64,000 nucleotides of DNA from Syngnathus acus (taxonomy: Eukaryota; Chordata; Actinopteri; Syngnathiformes; Syngnathidae), in the NCBI RefSeq assembly GCF_901709675.1, contig NC_051105.1:9168104-9232103 (forward strand), given 5' to 3'. Below are positions 12,518 through 24,300 of the stretch, one piece after another. Within the stretch, counting starts at the first letter, position 1. Every line of letters starts with the position of its first letter. The notes under the pieces were generated by a model, which worked only from the letters and a program-made list of their open reading frames with translations, was not told the DNA's origin and searched no databases. A program made the position numbers and the translations under genes.

Positions 12518-12527
12518 CTAAAAATAG
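12518..12527 (+). promoter_or_regulatory. MEF2-consensus site, promoter-proximal
   Basis: A second perfect CTAAAAATAG, about 390 bp inside intron 1 from exon 1 and about 0.5 kb from the start codon. The surrounding 12400-12700 is CpG-containing and non-repetitive, as expected of a proximal regulatory region. Function is inferred. Confidence 0.35.
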
Positions 12528-12917
12528 GAGCGACTGGAATCCAGATTTACGTGGCTCGGGAAACAGAACAGATCGGGAAACCTTGAAGCCTCTTTCTATC
12601 TTTTTATTGTCTTTCCGACATGTCTGGTGCATCCGTGCATTCTCCCTCATTCAAGCACTTAATCCTTATTGGAGCGATAATCCGAAATTAGGAACTCTGT
12701 CTGGTGTGTTTTTGTCTATTCGTGTTTCGGTTCATCAAGGATGCGGATAAATTAACTACGACTAAAAACTCCACATGACATACCGCATCACCTTTTCCAT
12801 TGTTATGGTTTTGTTGGAATTTGGACAAATCGGACACGAGCGCAAAGCACCAGCCAAAGAAGCGAAACACGCACGCAAGAGAGCACACGCACACAAAAGA
12901 AGGCAGATTTTGCTTAC

Positions 12918-13011
12918 CTTCATTTGAAGGATAAACGACGGAGAAAGTTGGAAGCACGAGAGACAATAAAAGCGTTAAAACGAAAAGCTGTGATCGCGAA
13001 TTGCAATCCAT
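12918..13011 (-). CDS. epha3: epha3 exon 1 coding part: start codon and signal peptide
   Basis: Encodes residues 1-31 plus the first base of codon 32 (94 nt). MDCNSRSQLFVLTLLLSLVL has a short polar start and a Leu/Val-rich core (residues 9-20), so it is a secretory signal peptide. PSNE then joins to exon 2 VNLLDSK exactly as in mammalian EPHA3. The human protein also begins with MDC. The donor is GAAG/GTAAGC. The chosen ATG has the context GCCGCCATGG, a perfect Kozak match, and is the only start giving a signal peptide in frame with exon 2. Later exons would supply the fibronectin repeats, transmembrane helix, kinase and SAM domain. Confidence 0.95.
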
Positions 13012-13040
13012 GGCGGCGCATCAGAGGTGCATAACTCCAT
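12920..13040 (-). promoter_or_regulatory. epha3: Upstream ATGs / overlapping uORFs in epha3 leader
   Basis: Three ATGs precede the start codon. One at 13040 opens 21 codons ending at 12975, out of frame and overlapping the main start. One at 13032 is in frame but stops after three codons (13021). One at 13021 opens 33 codons ending at 12920, out of frame, with its TGA inside the last bases of exon 1. If transcription starts upstream of 13040, ribosomes must bypass them, which suggests damped or regulated translation. The frames are seen directly; use in vivo is inferred. Confidence 0.5.
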
Positions 13041-13260
13041 GAAGCCACTGACTGGTCTGAGAGCTTCTACTATGAGCGCAGCTATCTCTCCGCTCTGCAA
13101 GCTCGTGCAGGCGCTTTTCCGCTGGGTCCTACAAAGTCTGTAATAAAAGGCAGTGGGGAGAGAGAGAGGAAATATCAGTACTGCTCAACTTCAGTGTACC
13201 GGTCAGTCTTGATCAGAGGTCTGCTGAGTGAATTAAAAAATTACAAATCTGCTCTTTACC
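13012..13260 (-). promoter_or_regulatory. epha3: epha3 5' UTR and probable core promoter region
   Basis: The sequence upstream of the start codon has more CpG than the flanks (GCGCC, GAGCG, AGCGG, AAGCGC around 13010-13120). On the sense strand, CTCTCTCTCCCC, CTGCC and then TTTTATTACAG end at 13138. This can be read as a TATA-poor AT element near a start site, or as a polypyrimidine tract and acceptor of an upstream non-coding exon. The transcription start cannot be fixed from sequence. Confidence 0.5.
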
Positions 13261-14269
13261 TTGTTTTTATTGATGTGTAGCCATAACGAAATACAGCAAA
13301 ATGTGTGAGAATGTAGTTGAGACATTAGACAAAACTGGAGCATTTTTCACTTAAGTCACATAAATTCTACTTTCACAAACTCTAAAATTAAGCATCAAAA
13401 GAAAATAAGGCTAACTTCTATGAAAACATGGAGGAGGCTTGCTTACAGTCTGGGGCTGCTTTGCTACGTCTGATCTTTAATCTGTGCAGGGTACAATAAA
13501 ATATCGAGACCGTCAAAGAATCTTGGAGCAAAATGTGCTGCTCAGTGTCAAAGAAAAAAATGGACAGAAATGGAAGAAATGTTGGTGCAAAAGTGTCATT
13601 AAGTTTCTGTATCACAAAATATCGCATTAAAGAAAAATTTGGTCCTGTCCAGTCTCTGTTGCTTTCTTTTTTTCTTTTAACAACTCTATTGGACCTTGAA
13701 AATGTCTGGTAGTGACTCAATAGAAAAGTTAACAAAAAAATAAATAAAAAAATTAAATTGGCCTCATGATGCACATCTGAAGCTAAACGTCAAAGTGCCA
13801 GTCTTCTTGCCAATGGCATTTGACAACTCCTATATTTGACAGTTTTCATTTTAAAGTTCAACGTTTCAAATTTAAGCTTGATTGGGTAGAAAATGAGGAA
13901 CATAAGCATTGCTCTTGAATTGATTGCTTTGGACCTCGAGCAATAAACTAAACATACAAAAGTTGAAGGGAAAGCCCTTAAAGTTTTTGATGTTGCGGTT
14001 TTGTACAATTTGTCTTAGTCTTAATTCTTCCTCCGGCCTTGTAAAACATTCTTGTGTTTAAAAAAGGCTCTTTATAGAAAGACCTTTGAGTCCGACAGAC
14101 TCCACTTGTAGAGTTTATTTCATAACAAGTGACAGTAAGGGATATTTAAACATTTCTATGGTTATCGTAAATCAAATGTGGAGAGTGGGAGCAAACTTTG
14201 GCGGTTGAAGCGGATACATCTAATTTCGAAGTGAAGGCTAAATCTTTGGGCAGTGAGGGATATTAAATC

Positions 14270-14560
14270 CTACTGTGTGCATGTTTCTGCGAGGGCCATT
14301 AGGGGCCCCTGACACCACTAGACTTGATCCGCAGCAAAAGCTCGCACTGACAGTGTAACGTCAGGGTCCGTGCTGAGACACCAGCTGTTGTGGTGGGGGG
14401 TTGACGGCTGCAAAGGCATTTGACATATGGGCAAAGTTAGAGGAGACAGCAACTAACAACACAGCCACTCGCTCAGATTGCTGGAAACGGCGTTTGAATT
14501 TAAATGACTTGATGATTCGTGATCCAAGTCACAAAGGCGGAAGCCAACTGAAACTTGGTT
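14270..14560. promoter_or_regulatory. Candidate conserved non-coding element upstream of epha3
   Basis: A balanced-GC, repeat-free block about 1.3 kb upstream of the start codon. It contains GGCCATTAGGGGCCCCTGAC and GACACCAGCTGTTGTGG with a CAGCTG E-box. The surroundings are AT-rich. The regulatory role is inferred. Confidence 0.3.
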
Positions 14561-17500
14561 TGTAGCAATACGGACATGTTCCATATTATCTAGTGATTGT
14601 GAGGTACTCTGAAGTTATGACATGTATGACAAATAAATTCTTGAAATTTCTGGAGAATGATATATCATTGGATTTTTTTGTAACATGTTTAATTTCATTT
14701 GTATATACGGTATAGTGTATATGCACATGTGTGCTATTAGGGGCTCCTCACATTTCATTTCTTTTTCGGGGAGGGCCCGCTTTGCCTCTCCTGATGGTGT
14801 GACTCTGCTAACAGTGAGTTTCCCTGCAATCCCTGTTTTCAGCAGCATGTCAAGACTAACTTTGACTCACATTATTATGACAGATGGGGTATTGTTTGTT
14901 TTCAGTTTGGAATTGTGGTTGAAAATCTCAAATCCAATGTTTTCCAGTGTAAACCTCTTATTTGTTTTTTTTAACGGTGTATCATAACATTGTTCAATAG
15001 ATTATACAAGAAATGTAATGTCCGATTGGGTTTTATGTTTTAGAATCCAGAAGTTGTAGTATACTGACATTTGTCAAGATAATTTGAAGTTACGGCCTGT
15101 TGAGTGATATAATTAAAAGCCACGTTAAAGCTTTGCCATGTGGATTTACAGCAAATTTTAATCTGTGTGTCAGTCTTCATTTTACTGCACACCATCTCAG
15201 CAATTCACTCAGTAAACATTAAATGACGTCAACAAAAGGAATTTGATACAATTCAACTGAACTGGAGTTTGGGTTTTGGATTAAAATCGACTGACATGGG
15301 GTCATGTCACGGGGTTGCTCCATGCATGTTGAGCTTGTGCTAAACTAAATCATGTGCTAGGCCAAGACCGGTCTTTGTTGAAAGTCTACAACGTCAAACA
15401 AATATTTAGCTGGTACCACGTATGACGCAAAAAAAAGATCGTGCCACTCTAAAAAAATATCAATGACATCGTCGATTAATTGTCTTTGCCCACACTTTCA
15501 TCACTTTTGAGTTGAATACAAAAAAAAAAACTTTGATGAACTGATATTCTGATTCCATCATTTTCTTGGCCAACTGTGAATTTCTAGGGCGAAGACACAC
15601 ACCAATTTGGCAACCACACATCCCGGCCATTTCATTCTTTTCGATGAGCTTCATTTCCCCCACCCTTTCTCCACAAATACTGACCATTCCTGAACCTCTG
15701 CCAATGGAACAATCCGGTATGAAATGGAAGCAAACATTGATTCAGAGCCACGATGTAAATCCCGATGTATCTCGCTGCGGCTGTAGAGAGCTTCGGACGA
15801 CTTTGAAGCTGCCAAGGCTTGACAGTGTTACACAGTAACACACCAACAAACAAAGACTGGCTGGCTGGGTTTCCTGCTTGCTGTCAGTACCTTCTTCCTC
15901 CCTGTGGTTCTCGGGCAGCACATTCCTTCATACTCCCAGCATACTGAGGGAGGAGAGCCTGGCGGGCTGCTGGCATGGAACACAATCCCACTACACTAAA
16001 CATCTCACGAGTGGCGCTTTTAATTTTCTTACACTGGAAATCTAGATTGCAAGTCCTGATTACCTTAGTATCGTTTAAAAACAAATAGAAATACATAATT
16101 ATGAGTGCCCACTCCTCAGAATACTAAATGTGGCAATATTTGTGGAATCGCTTCTTCACAAAAAATATTGTGATGAACTTTTCATAGAAGCAGGAAGGAA
16201 AAAAATCAGAGTGCATTAGGAAGCTGCCATGTGTATTACAGACAATAGAACTTATTTCCCATGAGAGGTTTCACAATATAATGAAGTGTCAAAGCATCGG
16301 AAGTCTTCCCGTCAGAACTGTTACCGCAGGGCTCAGGAATTTCAGTGTCATATGAGGTACATGTTTTCTTCTCTTGGAAGTGTGTGTTTAATTTTCTGTC
16401 ATTTGCACAAATGAACCAAAAGCCCCTGTGGTTGTAGAACTGATTAATCGATTTACGCTTCATGTGGCTTATTTTGCTTCAGGACTAACCTGCCACAAAC
16501 AGTGCCAGGCGGCCATGGTCACATGACAAACAATTGACTGCCTTCCGACATTCAGTTGACGTTATGTCAATCATATTGAGTGGCGGGAAGTCAATCTTAT
16601 GTTAAAGATGGTCGGCTGTATGTGTTTATAATTTTATTTGTGTTATGTGATGCTCGGAATGTAAATTAAATCCATTTTAATCAACACTTTTTTTTTTTTT
16701 TTCTTGAGAGGTGGCGAGGCATTAATTTGAGAAATTTCCCCAAACCTAGCAGTCGTAAGAGTGCTTATTTTGTGGAAAGTGACTAAACAAAAAAAGTAAA
16801 CCACAAGAATGTTTAATTGAAGAGAGGAGGAAAAAAAAAACCATATGGTCTTTTCATGGTTTGGTTTCGTCTCGGCGAGTCGCACTAGAAAGGCCAACAT
16901 GCAGTCACAAATGCTTTCCCCTTTCCAGCCTCTTAATTCAATTTGACTTCAAAGGCATGCTCAACCTGTCAAAGTCAAATTCAATATGATTGGATAATTA
17001 CATATGGACACATTTGATAGCAAATACCCAGCAAATGATCTGAGCATTAAGGGATCATCAGTCAGTGCGATAAGATCGCTTTGCATGCCGAGATATGCTC
17101 AAATAGCTTTCCCTCATCGCCGTTCTGTCGGCTCTGTTGGCTACACCGATGCTGAGACTTTGAAGTAAAATATTCAAGCAAAAAGCACCTTAATTATGTA
17201 GATTGAGAGTAAGGCTCTACTTGCCATGTGTCGTTGCGTGCATGTGTGTGAGAATCTTCCTCTAGTTTAATGGGCTCCACCATTGTTGTCCACATTGCCT
17301 TTCCATTATCAAATGCAGTTGTACATAAATGCTCACAAACTAGATCTGCTCTCAAATTAGGTCTGGCACATTGATAAGGACTATTGTGTTGTTTCAGAGA
17401 AACACGGTGGAGTCAGGAAATGCTCTGTACAAAAGCACACACACTTGTTGCCAACCTATTACTGGCCGGTCCCTTATTCATTAATCATGGCCGTTACCTG

Positions 17501-19669
17501 AGCAACATACAGTCGAGCAGTCATGCAAAGAAAGCATCAAGTGACGGCAAACTCTGGAGCGAATACCCAACTACTTCTATTAATTTGATGATTTCAACAC
17601 CTACTCGTGTAATTGTGCTCTGCGGACCTACACGGGGTTCTCAGTAGATTTATTTGTGAATGAGAAATGTATGATGCAAACACAGTACATGAAGATTAAT
17701 GTGTTCTGCAGACAGATGATGTTAAACAAGTGAGAAAGTGTTAAAACAAACGTTCCAAAAAATAATACTGACTATTGTTTAAGAAACTGGATCGGGAACA
17801 GAACTGAAACGAAAATAAACATTTTAAAGGTGATGTATTTTTTTGTTCAGTTGTAACCCTTTCCCACTGGTTTCGCCTGGGTAACTATGAATAGTTGGGT
17901 ATGTCTGTTAAAAGTCAAGGCGATGGGTGTGCCATACCTATTTAGTGGAAAAAGTTTTTTCTTTTTCCAAAATGTGTGACACAGTGGCTCACGTATGCAT
18001 CACATTCAACTGAAACTGAGCAGTTCGAAGCCTTTTCAGTCATCACATCTTTCATGTCTGGAATGTCTGTCTCATCCTTTTCCTGGATTTATTAAATGGA
18101 GAGGGATTAGCCGTCAAAATCGGGACTGAGCATCACAAGCTGTGATCTTTTGTGTTGCTTTTTGGCCTTTTGTATTATAGCTTGCTGGGAAATGCTTGTT
18201 GGATGGTCGAAAAATAAACACATGGAAAAAACTTGAGACTATCTTTAATCAACATTCCCATTATTTTCCTCTCCGTCTTTGCTTCTGGAATTATCATGTC
18301 CACAGGGAGATAACCTGCATTAGTCTTCATTAGCATATTAGCTAACAATCTTATTGCTGGAGCCAGCGTGGGAAAATGATGTAAAGCTAAGATATCTTTA
18401 AACTGAAGGAATCTATAGAGCGATGCAGACGTTTGGTTCGCGATTGCAGAGGTCAACCTCACCTTGACTCTTACGCTGCTTATCTCTTGCGTGCACGCCG
18501 TAGGTGAAGAAAACACAGAGGAAACAACTCTCATCAAAACCACTATGAACAGCCACCATTGCATTGAGAATGATTTTAAAGTTAAGATATTGCAATATGA
18601 GCATTTTCCATTCAATCTTTTTAGACTGTGCAACTGGAATTTCAAACATGGCTAATTGCTCGGCACAAACAAACACAATATTCCAGCAAGTGTGCCCAAT
18701 TAGGGGATATTTTTGCATGACTTTGTTGCGCTTCTGTGGTTGATAAGCTCCCTGCGTAGGCATCCGGCTTTGGAAGTTGAGTTCAGAGAGTTCAGGTCAG
18801 AATGAGGCGTTGGAATTCGCCAGTCACTGCTTGTCAATATACACATGTGTACTTAGAGTGCTGCCTCTCTACAATCAATAATTAATTGTATTTTCTTTTG
18901 TCGTGCACCAGTTACAGTGTGGCTTACTAATACTTATTGCGTAACCATTATTTGAACTCATGTTTATTAATCAAGGGGGTGAATGAAAATAAAAGATGGG
19001 ATCGTAGTTAACTTATTTGAAAGTGTAACAAACATCTGACACAGAAAATGATTGGAATGAATGACAAGGAAATTAATTCAATAATTATTCAAGGTGAATG
19101 CAAACAATATGTTCAATTGGCCTTAAGGTGGAAGGCTTGCGTGTATATCCAAGTAACACACACACGCACTCTTGTTAGGCTGTCGAAACTCTAAAGCGTT
19201 GTGACACAGGCCCAGTGGCACAATTTCACTGACACACATATTTAACATCACGCAATCCTTTACCTCTAACTGACCGTTTTATTTGTCCATTTACTTCTTT
19301 GCTACAGCAGACATTGGTAGCCTGCACGAAACAAAATCATCAGTCAGTTAAGAAAATTGCTATAAGTGAATCTAATGTGTTTAAGTTCTCTTGATGATTG
19401 ATGTATCACGTTGGCAAAGTTCTCCCATTCTTATGTTATATTATCCCAAATAGCCTCCGCCAAACTTTTGCCATCACGTTATCGTTCTGTTTTGATGTCT
19501 GCTGTAAACTAAATTTACCCCCTGCTGGTTGCCCCACATAGTGAAATTGGCAAGTTCTCCTCATTTGGATGTATAGCTGGTAATGCTGTTGCAGAAAGCT
19601 TCACTATGAAGATATTTTCAGAAATTGTTTTTTTTTTTTTAATTAGCTACAATCATATGCTGGCATAAA

Positions 19670-19718
19670 CATCCATCTATTTTCAATATCAGCTGTCCTA
19701 GTCATAGTTTTAGGTGAA
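19670..19718 (+). mobile_element. Expander-like repeat scrap
   Basis: CATCCATCTATTTTCAATAT followed by CAGCTGTCCTAGTCATAG and TTTTAGGTGAA resembles the start of the same fish repeat seen at 4783 and 27301. It is very short and degraded. Confidence 0.35.
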
Positions 19719-21256
19719 ATCCATGATGGTAATATTATGGTGTGTCACAGGCGCCAAATGGTAAACATAAACTGTGGATAGAAGGTGCGAGACTGGTGCG
19801 CCTTGTAGGTTAGCGTTATTTGGACCAAAACTGAATGTGATTAAAGGTGCCACACTGTCTGCTGAAATACTCCAGGATTTTTTTTCCACGTCTTTTGGTC
19901 TTTACCATCTAATCAAGACAAAAATATCACCCTGACTGAAATACATGGGCAAAAATGTTCCATTCACTTGTCTGTTTGAATAAAGATGGAAAGCCCCTTC
20001 TTTTTTTTTTCTTTTTTTACTACAGACCCCCCCCCCCCCTTCACTTCTGACTACGCTGGTGCCATTCTTGGCCTGCCAGGTCAAAGAATTCGGTCGCATG
20101 TTAGACTTCTCACTCTGACACACTATCCCTCCCTTTCTTCTTCTCTGCCAACCTCACGCTGTCCATTCTCTCACGCCAAGTTGTCCTCTTTTGTCAAGCC
20201 AGACACTGCATTGTAACAGCCCGTCATGTCAGAAAAGGGAGGAAATTAATTGCACAGCTGATCATACAGTCGAGGATGATACTGTTTGTTTTTGACAGCA
20301 ATCTGAACACTATTTCAAATCCGTCTTTTACATAATAGCCATGATTTATTTTCTTTTTAAATCACAATACAATAACATGCATGCAACTATTTTTAGATAT
20401 TCATCTGGAATCTAGTCTGATTTATTTTGGATTAAGCTTGCTGAAGGCATCAATTGCATATGTCGAGACTAACAAATGAGTTGTTATTCATAAAATGTAG
20501 TGCATTTAGCATGATTTATTGAAGCCCTGATGGCGGAGTCTGCAGAGCACACAGATGCACTGCCAGGAATCCAAACTGACTTTGCACACGGCCCACCCAG
20601 ACCAGAAACCCATCCCTCTCCTTCACTGCCATTTTTATTCAGTTTGATTGTCTGTGATCATGTCAAACCAAGGGCAAGGGGTGAAACACAAAAAAACACA
20701 AACACACATGGATGCACACATATACTAGAATGCTGTCGTTCTTCAGTTAGGGAAAGTTATGACTGATGTCTAAACTGAAGAACAAATGAATTCATTCACA
20801 GCTAACAGTCAATGGCAGGTCAATACAACGTCGGCTGACCGCACATGAGTCACATGTCCACAGGTTTACAGGGATGCATCCTCTGATTATGTCACGACTG
20901 TATACATGCTGCTTATTTGAGTCTCTGATGTAAATGTTTACCGTGAGAAGCGGATGATGAACAATGACTTTCATTGGGAACAGATGAACACTGAAAACAT
21001 TCACATGGTGTTCTGCCTGCGGGGACCAAATTGATCTTTTGTTTCTGGTTGGGTCAAAGTTGACATGATCAAAACACTCAATATTTACATGTTTATTTTT
21101 AATTTTGTTTTCCTTAGCATTTTAATAATTACCCTCCTTGTGTGTGATAAATTTCCAAATGATCTTGTGAAATTTAACTATTACAGTTAAACTATTTAAA
21201 TCAGTTTAACCACATGCCATCTGTAGAACTCACTATTCATGGCTTTCATTATCAGG

Positions 21257-21303
21257 TACAGGTGTCAAACTCTAGGCCCAGGGTCCAGATCCGGCCCGCA
21301 TTT
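21257..21303 (+). mobile_element. hAT-like transposon terminus fragment
   Basis: CAGGTGTCAAACTCTAGGCC and then AGATCCGGCCCGCATTT closely resemble the terminal sequence of a widespread vertebrate hAT-type repeat (CAGGGGTGTCAAACTC ... AGATCCGGCCCGC). Only one end is recognisable, and no transposase or second inverted terminus was found nearby. Confidence 0.45.
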
Positions 21304-24300
21304 CAAAGAGGGTTATGTGCTTTAGATAAGTGATGGTTTTCACCAAAGCAAATGTAAAATGAAGTTTGATATGATAAAATTGGAAGCAATCCTGGGTGCG
21401 TCCGCACTGCTAGTAAATCAAATTCACATCTGTTTTGTGTAAAAAACAAGTTTGAGTCCATTTTTGCATGCTTATACCTTGAATAAATCACAACTGGTGT
21501 GATATCTATAGAGGGTACGTCTATGTAGAAAGTTCAAAACAGGTGGTATATGGATGGTGGCTCCTGCCCACCTGTCCACATGAAACTGCTGGACTTGCTC
21601 ACAGAGTGGAAGGTGATTCAGCAGTTCAGGCTGTTGCTGCAAAATCAGCACATGCTGAGCATCAACAGCTTACACTGTACTGCCAGCAAAGAATGTGCTT
21701 GCTGCAGATTTCTACCCTCGCCAGAAAGCTGATGTGTTATTTTATACACACACTATCATTTAGTGTTGCGTAAATTTGGGTACAACGTCGAGACAAATTT
21801 TTCATCCGGGTACTCTTGGAAATCCTGGCTATGAATTAGTTTTTCCGCACACAAAAATTTGACAGACTCCCTTTGGCTTTTCTTGAGGAGTTGCAATTGT
21901 ACATTGGCCACGGCCATTAATACATTCCTATCCAGAAGTTATTTTGACTCTTACAAAGGGTGTGGGAGAGCTGTTCTTAGACACATCGGTATTTGGCAAG
22001 AGGAAAAAAAGGCTAATCTTCTGGTATTATTTTCCACTCTAACTTTAGTGTCCTTGTCTAGCTGCCTCAACAAAACATACAAGTTCGCGCATGTTTTCGA
22101 TCTGGACATATTGACGACAGCTGTCTTCTGTCAAAGCCAGTCGCTGGCATTGCAAATTACTGGGTACTGACACAGTCATGATAACAACCACCGACCATTT
22201 TGGTTGCGGTGAATGATCACACCGCACACACACACAGAAACGCACTATGGTGGTGAAGTTACTTAGTCTTCATAAAGCAGCCATGTTTGCATAAGAAACC
22301 ACAGCAAAAAGTAAACATACAAAGAACATACACCGAGATGCCTAAAATTCCAAGGATGTAAACTTTTTGAAATATCAACTAATCCTTTGTGCTTGCTATC
22401 AAGATCATTAACAATTTCAGTAAGCTGATGCAGAATATGATCATTGAAGTACTAACTGGTTCCAAAATAAGTATTACAATGGCAGAACCTGAATTCTGAA
22501 GGTCATATCCTTTTTGGACATTCAATTTGTACTGCTTATAATCTGCTCGGTCACAAGTAAGCTGAGGCCTATTGCCGAGACAGGTTACAATCTGAACTTG
22601 TCACCCGTCAATATTGACTGTACACTCATTGAATTGTGTTCTTGACAGGCATCTATCTCCTCTACTAAAGTTAGTAAGCCACATTAATACGCTGTTTGAG
22701 GACCATGATGTCTTCCCAGGAGGTGCTTCAGAGCTAAATTGGAAATGAAGTGAGGGGGTTCTGTGTCCTGTGTCGAGTGCAGGGCCCTGAAGAACCCTGT
22801 GGTCTCCGGTCTCCTCATTAGCAAACGGGCCTACATGTTTTCATTTGCAAGCAGACTGCAGGAGGTCAATTGCTGTTAAATTACCAGCACTGGCTGGGAA
22901 AACAGCATGCAGATAATTAGTTCACTCTGCCTGTCCACACAATTAGGTTTTTCGAAAAACAGGCCGGGAGTACCACAGTTGCAATTAGACCAACATTAGT
23001 CCAGCATTTGTGTCAATATGCCTGGTACCCATGAGGTAAGACAAAGACGTTTGGCTGGAATATAGAGGTGCAACAAAAAATATAAATCTAAAAATAAATA
23101 TTTCGGTGATATTTTAGATGAGGAAAAAGGTTTATCTATAATGATGTGTAAGATGGACAGAAGGTGTAAACAGGATGGACCCTCTAAGCTCCTTTGTTAT
23201 CGCCAAGTACCAGTTTTAATCTACAGGGAAAATACAAAATAATACTTGGGCTGTGGACTCTTAGACGCAAACAGAGTTATCTCCAGCTCATGCATGTGGC
23301 CAGCGGCAAAGTTCTGAGGATTTAATGCAGCGCTGACCGTACAAACAAGCCGACAGACAGGAGACCTCATCAGCACTTGTGTACTTAGTGTTTGAATGTA
23401 TGTGCAAATATAATGTTAAGCACATCACATATTGTTATTCTGTCCCATTATCTTCACTTCTTTCGGCTATCTCCATCATACAGACGTCCCGTGACCCTGT
23501 GGGTCAAAAAAAAAAAAAAGGAGGTATCCTCCCCCACATTGGGCTTGCGTTGGAGAACCCCAAGGGTCTTTACTTGGGTCACAATGATTCAGATTAAAAT
23601 AAAAAATGCAAGCCCCTCCATCGTCCATGATATATATTAAAATATATGGACAGTCGTACTTCATTCAATGAATAGTAAACTCTGATGAAGTGAAAAGAAC
23701 CTCATTTCACGATGAATTGGAGCCAGGAGGCCAAAATCGTTTCCCAATTGCTTGATGGTATGTTTTTGGAAACAAGAAATGTTAGTTGTTTAAGCTTTTG
23801 TACAATACTATGGATTTAGTATACTTCATTATTTCCTTTGACAAAGTTGATATCTGACTGTGGGTTTATTGCGCCACCTTTTGTTGGAAATAGCCAATTT
23901 TCTTGCTTTTTTTGGGAGGTAGTGGGTCTTAAATCTACCTTGCATTTGAGGCTTTGATAAGTGGAACCTTCGTACATGAGGACCAACAGAAAAGTGAAAA
24001 ACATTCTGTAAACAAACTTTATAGCTCCCAGATCCTTGGAAGCAAATCAACTAAATGAACGAAACGAATCCAAGACAGTTGGTGATAACATTTCAAGCTT
24101 CAGACGTTCCAACTTGGAACAGATTGTTCCACTACAGGAAGGCAGACGGACTAACAGCCTTCAGGTGTAAGCCCTCCTTTCAGAGGGCCTGCAAAGAAAA
24201 CTGAGGAGTCTGTGAACACGGTTTCCTCTCCCATCAAAGGTCCAGTGTAGTAAAGTGGAGGAAACTAGCAGGAAGAGGTCTGTCAAATCGAAAGCCACAA

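Larger units (their letters stand above)
13261..21250. other. Gene-free upstream region, segment 1
   Basis: No convincing exon on either strand. Open frames here (for example 18175-18645 minus) show no recognisable domain or splice context. There are T- or A-runs (16688-16702, 19630-19640), a C13 run near 20027-20039, and an Expander-like scrap at 19670. Non-repetitive, enhancer-like blocks lie at about 14270-14560, 16230-16570 and 16940-17170. Confidence 0.6.

Noticed and set aside
18175-18645. 156-codon minus-strand open frame
   Set aside because: Mixed composition with no family resemblance, no Kozak start and no exon structure.
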